DNA of 19,955 bases from positions 1 through 19,955 of the forward strand of contig JADKHF010000020.1 of the NCBI GenBank assembly GCA_016721865.1, written 5' to 3'. The translations under genes and the position numbers were made by a program. Positions 16,111-19,955 of the stretch are shown here, one piece after another; the stretch's first letter is position 1, and each line of letters opens with the position of its first letter. A model generated the notes under the pieces. It was not told where the DNA came from, did not search any database, and was given only the letters and a program-made list of their open reading frames with translations. Origin of the DNA: Nitrosomonas sp. (lineage in GTDB: Bacteria > Pseudomonadota > Gammaproteobacteria > Burkholderiales > Nitrosomonadaceae).

Positions 16111-16610
16111 GGCATTGGATGTTTGTAATATTTGTTCGGCACGCTCCAGTGGATCCCAGTCAGAGTTTTAATGTCAAGTTCTGGCAGATTATCCATCTGC
16201 TGTGCATTAAATACGGCGGCATAAAACACCCTGGGGCGCTCTAGTCTCACCTGTTCTTTAATAGGATTGCCTTCACTATTTAGTACAGGATTATTGTTGT
16301 CATCTTTTTTGATGCGTTCATCGGTGAATTTCCAGTATTGCACGAGCGTGCTTTTTTCACCCTTGCGCACCTGTGCACCAATGTTTACCGCTTGCTTGTA
16401 GGTCAACCAACGTGGATCCGTATACGCACGACTCATCAGGTTCAGACTATTAATGCCCCGGTAGCGCTTCCCCGTTGTTGGATTCATAGGTAACACGGCC
16501 CAGCAGATCACCGGGTTCCCACGGCTTTTACCCGGGCACAACACCCTTTTAAGTTGCTCAATCAGATTCTCGGCGACTTGTTCATGAAAAGCCTTCTTAG
16601 CCTCTTTCAT
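16107..16610 (-). CDS. ArdC N-terminal piece of the primase
   Basis: This frame is open upstream beyond 16610, but the conserved start is MKEAKKAFHEQ at 16610. It contains the DUF1738/ArdC_N pattern WLTYKQAVNIGAQVRKGEKS and LVQYWKFTDER. A short stretch (about 16500-16550) is in the wrong frame: the conserved version KPWEPGDLLG reads one base over. The frame ends by a shift at about 16130. The next frame (15823-16110) carries NAVIRHGEVDRAFYRPSTDS and the HELGHWTGH zinc motif. Confidence 0.7.
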   Translation of the reverse strand: MKEAKKAFHEQVAENLIEQLKRVLCPGKSRGNPVICWAVLPMNPTTGKRYRGINSLNLMSRAYTDPRWLTYKQAVNIGAQVRKGEKSTLVQYWKFTDERIKKDDNNNPVLNSEGNPIKEQVRLERPRVFYAAVFNAQQMDNLPELDIKTLTGIHWSVPNKYYKHPMP

Positions 16611-16811
16611 CGTCCCTCGCTGTATGATCAATTGTGCTATCCAGCGCATCCTGTTCACTCAAGGCGTCTTCTTTGAATGCGCCCAGCCTTTCAGCCTCAA
16701 GGGATCAAATTCAGCCTGGAAGCCCGGTATTTCTGCATCGAGTAGCTTTTCCTGGATGACTTCTTGTATGTCAGGATTATCGGTTTCAACATCAATCGGT
16801 GGTCTATTCAT
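16597..16811 (-). pseudogene. Small transfer-operon protein, one frameshift
   Basis: ATG 16811 has a strong ribosome binding site (AAAGGAGAC). The raw frame reads MNRPPIDVETDNPDIQEVIQ, then EKLLDAEIPGFQAEFDPLRL and stops at about 16673. Closing a shift near 16690 gives LGAFKEDALSEQDALDS, TIDHTARDDERG with TAA at 16599-16597, about 70 residues. The product is small and acidic, and overlaps the primase start by 14 bases. It lies between traF and traC, where RP4 has traE and traD. Function unknown. Confidence 0.6.
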
Positions 16812-16835
16812 AACATTGTCTCCTTTAAATTTTAA

Positions 16836-17392
16836 TTAATGACTCCAAGTAAAAATCGGACGGACAACTTGCTTAATCTGATCACGCGCAATCAATCCGA
16901 AATAGCGTGCATCAAAGGATTAAGGTTCATCGGATAGCAGCAGATATTGAAAAATCCCCCCATCTAACACCACTCAGTCCAGGTGGGTATTGCGGCAATG
17001 CATGCCCTTCAGCATCGATTTTCAATTGGGCACTGTTGGTAAATGCTCACCATTCACATAGATGCCAGCCTGAGCAGTCAAAACTCGATCTCCGATTGTG
17101 CAAACACACGTTTGAGCAACAAACCATAGCCACCAGGGCAATTACCTTGATTGATGTAAGATCTATCCTTAGCCATATCAAAAACCTCAATTTGCGGTGG
17201 CCAGAAAGCGACATAAGCGCCGTTTACAATCGATTCATCAACAACTTGTAAAAACCCACTGGCAAGCTGGGTGTGGTATTGATATAAATCGGCGCGGATT
17301 GGTGCCAATACTCAACATAATGAGGCTGCGCTCACTGCTAGAACAAATACAGCCAGGATTTTGATTGTTTTTTTCATGAAGTTGATTCTCAT
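16836..17392 (-). pseudogene. traF: TraF conjugative transfer peptidase (S26 family), frameshifted
   Basis: The N-terminal ATG is at 17392 (or an internal ATG at 17377). MKKTIKILAVFVLAVSAAS is a membrane-inserting segment. Closing shifts near 17310 and at the A5 (plus strand) at 17250-17254 gives APIYINTTPSLPVGFYKLVD, the conserved Ser region of TraF (N-T-T-x-S-L-P-x-G-x-Y). Then follow AYVAFWPP, PGGYGLLLKRVFAQSGDRVL (Lys region), GIYVNGEHLPN and DARYFGLIARDQIKQV, with stop TAA at 16838-16836. In RP4 TraF cyclises and matures the TrbC pilin. Length is about 185 residues, normal for the family. It begins 14 bases after traG. Confidence 0.75.
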
Positions 17393-17406
17393 GCGACCGA
17401 GATCTC

Positions 17407-19244
17407 TTACAATCCGGTTAATTTATCGCTGAAGCTCGGAGGATTTACTTGTGCCCGTGCCGTAAAGGCTTCATCCTGGAAATACAAAGGCTGCGTGCCA
17501 TAGATAGCAGGGAAACCAGCCACATAAATAATCATGTCGCCTGGCTTGGTGATTTTGCCTTCAGCATCTTTCATGGGGCCGGGTAGTCGTATACACTCAT
17601 CCGGCGTTAATACTACGCGCGCTGCGTCTCCTGTAGGGCCCTTACGGGTGACATGTCCATGCATCATCGATGAGCGGCGGCACTGGTGGTAATTTGTTCT
17701 TTGATGACCGTGGTTTGCCCGATCAGCTTGGATAAGTGTTCCGCTGTTTCAATTCGGTTGGGTGCAAAAGCGGTCTGGATATGACAGTTGGAAGTGATCG
17801 CTTCATCGTGCCCGTAGCCGGTCTCGCGACTTTTAAGCTGATTTAAATCACAACAGATCAGATAAACTTTCATGCAGCCCGACGACAAGCGCGAGTGATC
17901 ACGAAAATTTCAGTTTTCTAAACTTGGGAATTCATCCAACATCAACAAAAGCTTGTGTTTATAATGTGCGATGGTTGCCACCGTCTTTAAACGTGATTCT
18001 GTTAAGCCAGCTTTCGATGATCATACCGAGTCAGAATGCGGATTAAAGGACGCAACCGCGATTTGTCATTGGGGTGTGACACAATGTATAAGCTGACGGG
18101 ACTCTCCGTGGTGCATCTGAGATCGCGGAATGAAAATCCGATATCTACTGATATTGTTGGCCACGGTCGGATCCCGATACAAAAGATAAATAGGATTTTG
18201 TTCGGTTGATAGCACGGAACCGGCTTCTTCTCAGGGCGATCCAGCATATCGCGCACTGGCTGCAATAACTGGATAGCTCTTGCCATCCAGATAATCCTAC
18301 GTGGCCATTTCCATCCAAAAGCTCCCTGATATCGCGATCAGGATCAGGGAAACATTGAATCGACAGTCGATAATATGGCGGGGTTCCTTCTCGATGCGAT
18401 TTGTACAAAAAACATGCAAAATGACACCCACCAGCAATGCCTGGCTGGTTTCTGCCAGTGTGTTTGTAATCCCTTGCCATCCGGATCAACGATTAAGATG
18501 GTCAGGTTTTGAACATCAGCCACTTCCATGCCGCTGCCAATCTGGGATTTCATCCAGCGGATTCCAATGCGCGCTGGTTGATGCGGGTCAGAAACGCAGC
18601 ACCTTGTTTTTGGCATGTTGCGCCTCCATCCGGTTGTGCCCATAACTGCTGCCCCGGATCGGTAATGACCGCACTCTGAATCCAAAAGCGGTAGGTATGA
18701 CCAAGCTGGCTTTCCTTGCCTGAACGAGTTGGGGCGTAACACAACACATGTTCCGGGCCATGTGTTTCAGATAGTGGGTTTGCCGGAATTATCCCGCCGG
18801 CCCGCCGACATAAACGGCATCGCTCTGGATTACTTTGTGATTCTTGGCTGTGTGCAAGCAGTCCTGCGGCTGCAATGTCCTGCTTATCCGCGCTCTGGCT
18901 GAAGACCACTGCAATCCCTGATTGTGGTTCTTGATGACGTGGCCAGTACCATTTTAGTGGCACCAGAATCAAGCCGATACTGGAAAATAAAATACCGAAA
19001 CCTGCCGCCAGATCGAAGATTCCCGAATACTCGCCATACCATTTATTACCCACACTACAAGAATAGCCGGGTTGTATATATAAAAAAGGTGTGCGCTAAT
19101 TGCGGCTGATGGACGAATTGGTGCGCAAAATACTGGTAGGCAAGAATCCGCCAACAAGACAGACAGTGGATATTGAGCGAACTTTGATAATCTTGTCTTT
19201 TTTGATATTCTGCTGTCTTTAGAACTCAGATTGATGTTATTCAT
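17407..19244 (-). pseudogene. traG: TraG / VirD4-type coupling protein, multiply frameshifted
   Basis: ATG 19244 has AAGGAGCC upstream. The N-terminal part (19244 to about 18930) holds two hydrophobic segments (HLFYIYNPAILVVWVI; GILFSSIGLILVP). The Walker A is seen as CYAPTRSGK (about 18715-18740) followed one frame over by a TLL tail. ADVQNLTILIVDPDGKGL is next. Walker B is LLLMLDEFPSL (about 17923-17955), then LNQLKSRETGYGHDEAITSN, RIETAEHLSKLIGQTTVIKE, LTPDECIRLPGPMKDAEG, IIYVAGFPAIYGTQPLYFQD, stop at 17407. This matches TraG of RP4-type transfer, the ATPase that links the relaxosome to the type IV secretion channel. Frames break about ten times. Reconstructed length is about 610 residues. 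Confidence 0.85.
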
Positions 19245-19308
19245 CAGAGGCTCCTTCAGGGTGATGGAAATTGGTGGATCGTTTTGATCTACCGATTGCG
19301 CTCTACTT

Positions 19309-19955
19309 TTAGGATGCTGTTTTCATTAACTGCTGGCGGTATTGTTCCAAGCGTATCGTCGAAGTCCGCGCATTTGGTTTTATCACTGAACCTGCGCCAT
19401 CTCGCGTGAAACGATTCTGTTCCATTGATCGCCAGGTGGCTGCCGTACTTACCTTCATGGCCACTTGTAAAATATCCACCAATGAATCTTGTAATTTGTA
19501 TCCGGCAGGACGATTAGCCGCTTGCCGTCATTTGGGATGGTGGTTGATCCTGCTTTATAAGTGACTGTGCCAATTTTGGTGATCGATTCAACAGAACCGT
19601 CTTTAACAAAGGCCCGGCAAGTGACTATTAGCGCCGGGCCATCGCCAGCTTTGCTTGGGCGAAGTACATGATTGCCTTAAATTGACCGATTCTTCTGGAT
19701 CGCAAAACAGCCAATGCTTCAGTATTGCCATTTTTTGCTTCTTTTGCTAACCAATCCAGCCACCCCATTCTGTAATGACTGACTTTAGAGTACTGGTAGG
19801 CTTTCTGGTAATCATTTTTAATGACTGCTATCGTAGTTTTGAACTGCTGATGTAGTTGCGCCCACAGTACTTTTTAGCCAATCTCCCAGCTTTGATGCAT
19901 TTAATGAGATTGCGCTTGAGTTTTGCTTCCTGTTTGGCGCGTTCAATGAGTTGAT
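19309..19955 (-). pseudogene. traI: TraI relaxase, C-terminal part, frameshifted and truncated by window edge
   Basis: The 5' end lies beyond the right edge. Read on the minus strand from 19955: LIERAKQEAKLKRNLIKCIK, then YQKAYQYSKVSHYRMGWLDW, LAKEAKNGNTEALAVLRSRR, then, with shifts, VTCRAFVKDGSVESITKIGT, VTYKAG, DGKRLIVLP. One frame ends with QYRQQLMKTAS at TAA 19311-19309; another frame runs slightly further to about 19296. The W-L-x-x-x-A-x-x-G-x-x-x-A-L-A-x-L-R-x-R segment is typical of the C-terminal half of RP4-type TraI relaxases, followed by a recognition-like fold. The nicking domain and oriT should lie to the right of the window. Only low-similarity motifs are visible, so the call rests partly on position before traG. 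Confidence 0.6.

Larger units (their letters stand above)
13790..16610 (-). pseudogene. traC: TraC-like primase: ArdC + DUF5710 + toprim, multiply frameshifted
   Basis: ATG 16610 (with AGGGA upstream) starts MKEAKKAFHEQVAENLIEQL, the typical ArdC N-terminus, overlapping the preceding small ORF by 14 bases. Domains in order: ArdC_N (MNPTTGKRYRGINSLNLMSR, YKQAVNIGAQVRKGEKST), a zincin-like metallopeptidase domain (ALHELGHWTGHELRLNRDLA), a helical part, DUF5710 (YLIVSYTEKDLAKAAGARWD, ARAWYVG), then toprim (VIAEGYATADTLSQAL, FDSGNLPKVAQ, IVIAGDDDHHLE, NPGKEKALEAAALVNGSAV). RP4 TraC has an ArdC-like part and a toprim primase, and is transferred with the DNA to prime the complementary strand. The likely true end is TAA 13792-13790 (EPKQQEIKQKRVLAW), past an in-frame stop at 13874. 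Near 16530 a TAA replaces an expected CAA, a substitution rather than an indel. Confidence 0.75.

Noticed and set aside
1..19955. CRISPR array or tRNA/rRNA genes
   Set aside because: No regularly spaced repeats and no tRNA- or rRNA-like stretches were seen by eye; a covariance-model search was not possible.

Overview
The window looks like the accessory region of a conjugative plasmid or integrative element from a Gram-negative proteobacterium. The transfer genes resemble the RP4 (IncP) Tra1 set and base composition is moderate. A betaproteobacterium such as a Nitrosomonas relative is only a guess. No rRNA, tRNA or CRISPR array was seen.

Left part (1-5471, + strand): a 5'-truncated repetitive protein that may be a beta-helix; then a protein with a transthyretin-like / carboxypeptidase-regulatory domain; then a very long polymorphic toxin of about 1200 residues. 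The toxin has an N-terminal Cys motif, a DUF4157 metallopeptidase-like domain (HELTH), long helical linkers, a pre-toxin segment and a C-terminal domain with an E-x-K nuclease-like motif. DUF4157 proteins are known cargo of extracellular contractile injection systems (eCIS), so this is probably an effector module. A possible immunity ORF just downstream is cut by an insertion sequence.

Middle (5522-8660): a mobile-element pile-up. An IS3-family element (5522-6788, TGG duplication) is followed by an intact IS1595-family element (6883-7932, perfect 8-bp TTTAATAA duplication) and a decayed IS91-type transposase.

Right-middle (9114-12538, - strand): a second effector-like module in the opposite orientation. 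A transthyretin-like protein is coupled by a 4-base overlap to a large multidomain alpha/beta hydrolase (GHSRG nucleophile elbow, C-terminal beta domain), followed by a small unknown gene.

Right (12656-19955, - strand): a conjugation operon, in transcription order traI relaxase (C-terminal part only), traG coupling protein, traF peptidase, a small ORF, a TraC-like primase (ArdC + DUF5710 + toprim) and a RadC/JAB protein.

Almost every gene outside the IS1595 transposase is split by single-base frameshifts, most of them in homopolymer runs. When these are closed, long conserved proteins reappear. Either the sequence has many homopolymer indel errors or the region is decaying; a few in-frame stops favour some real decay. 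Reconstructed gene limits below assume these shifts are closed and are my inference.
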